Source: Anaerolineales bacterium (GTDB lineage Bacteria; Chloroflexota; Anaerolineae; Promineifilales; Promineifilaceae). From it: a stretch of DNA of 5,544 nucleotides. Below are positions 5,414 to 5,544 of the stretch, piece by piece (position 1 is the stretch's first letter; the number at the start of each line of letters is the position of its first letter). The stretch covers positions 1-5,544 of the forward strand of contig JAGQGA010000391.1 in assembly GCA_020432595.1 (NCBI GenBank), read 5' to 3'. Under the pieces are notes generated by a model. The model was not told the origin of the DNA. It was given only the letters and a program-made list of their open reading frames with translations, and ran no database searches. Both the position numbers and the translations under genes were made by a program.

Positions 5414-5544
5414 TAAACCGTGTGGAGCGTTGGCCGCAGCCCCAGCTCCTGAATCAGACCGTTGAGTTCGTCGTGGGTCAACGGCCGTTTTTTGCCCGCA
5501 ACGGCCGTTAATGCTGCTTCCATCATATTGGTGCCAAAGGAACG
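5413..5544 (-). CDS. C-terminal fragment, possibly a CofH/MqnC-like radical SAM protein
   Basis: An open frame enters from the right window edge and gives 43 residues before TAA (5413-5415). The fragment begins RSFGTNMMEAALTAVAG and continues with PLTHDELNGLIQELGLRP, then TLHTV at the end. The pattern G-T-x-M-M-E, then AG, then T-x-[DE]-E-L-x-x-L-I-x-x-x-G-x-x-P and a final TL resembles the C-terminus of CofH (FO synthase subunit) and MqnC (futalosine cyclase) radical SAM enzymes. None of the catalytic CxxxCxxC region lies in the window, so the family is a suggestion. Two AACGGCCGTT palindromes are 20 bases apart in it, read in two different codon phases, which supports that it belongs to the same genome-typical coding block. 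It is upstream of the NTP transferase, 94 bases away. Confidence 0.6.
   Translation of the reverse strand, partial: RSFGTNMMEAALTAVAGKKRPLTHDELNGLIQELGLRPTLHTV

Larger units (their letters stand above)
1102..5509. repeat. Dispersed palindrome AACGGCCGTT (HIP-like), 11 sites
   Basis: Perfect 10-base copies start at 1102, 1705, 2344, 2707, 2847, 4214, 4428, 5480 and 5500. Two more sites keep the 8-base core ACGGCCGT (1572-1579 and 4764-4771), and 3503-3510 has a partial match. Chance expectation in 5.5 kb is about 0.005 for a given 10-mer and 0.09 for an 8-mer at equal base use. All sites lie in the minus-strand genes; none lies in an intergenic gap or in 1-1034. They are read as TAV, RPF/RPL or NGR according to codon phase. 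Confidence 0.9.

Overview
The window looks like chromosomal DNA from a GC-moderate, free-living bacterium. My best guess is a filamentous or environmental Chloroflexota (Anaerolineae-like). That is an inference from overall gene style, hairpin repeats of 7-bp units in intergenic gaps, and a very frequent palindrome AACGGCCGTT inside genes; no marker gene here proves it.

Layout. Positions 1-180 hold no confident gene, but carry a near-consensus sigma70-type promoter (93-121) facing right. It drives a tight plus-strand unit: a RelE/ParE-type toxin (181-429), its Phd/YefM-like antitoxin (444-644, toxin-first order), and an alkyltransferase-like DNA-damage protein (645-1034) that starts on the base after the antitoxin stop codon and in the same frame. 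A 13-bp hairpin (1040-1073) separates this unit from a convergent minus-strand series.

The minus-strand series, read right to left, is: the C-terminus of a possible CofH/MqnC-like radical SAM protein (5413-5544, cut by the window edge), a MobA-like nucleotidyltransferase (4551-5318), an unrecognised 278-residue protein (3632-4468), a DadA-like FAD D-amino-acid dehydrogenase (2304-3551), and an indoleamine 2,3-dioxygenase (1090-2229). All have the same orientation with gaps of 74-94 bp, so they could be co-transcribed. Every one of these gaps is almost filled by an imperfect hairpin built from short tandem units, and three of the four downstream genes lack a visible Shine-Dalgarno sequence.

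Functionally, the dioxygenase opens the indole ring of tryptophan (family members often accept D- and L-tryptophan), and the dehydrogenase deaminates D-amino acids, so the two could meet on D-tryptophan; this is a hypothesis. The roles of the nucleotidyltransferase and the 278-residue protein in such a pathway are not evident. The toxin-antitoxin genes are visibly AT-richer than the rest and contain none of the palindromes, which suggests recent acquisition.

The most unusual signals are at DNA level: the palindrome family (9 perfect 10-mers, 11 copies of the 8-bp core, all inside minus-strand genes and in all three codon phases) and the heptad hairpins in the gaps.
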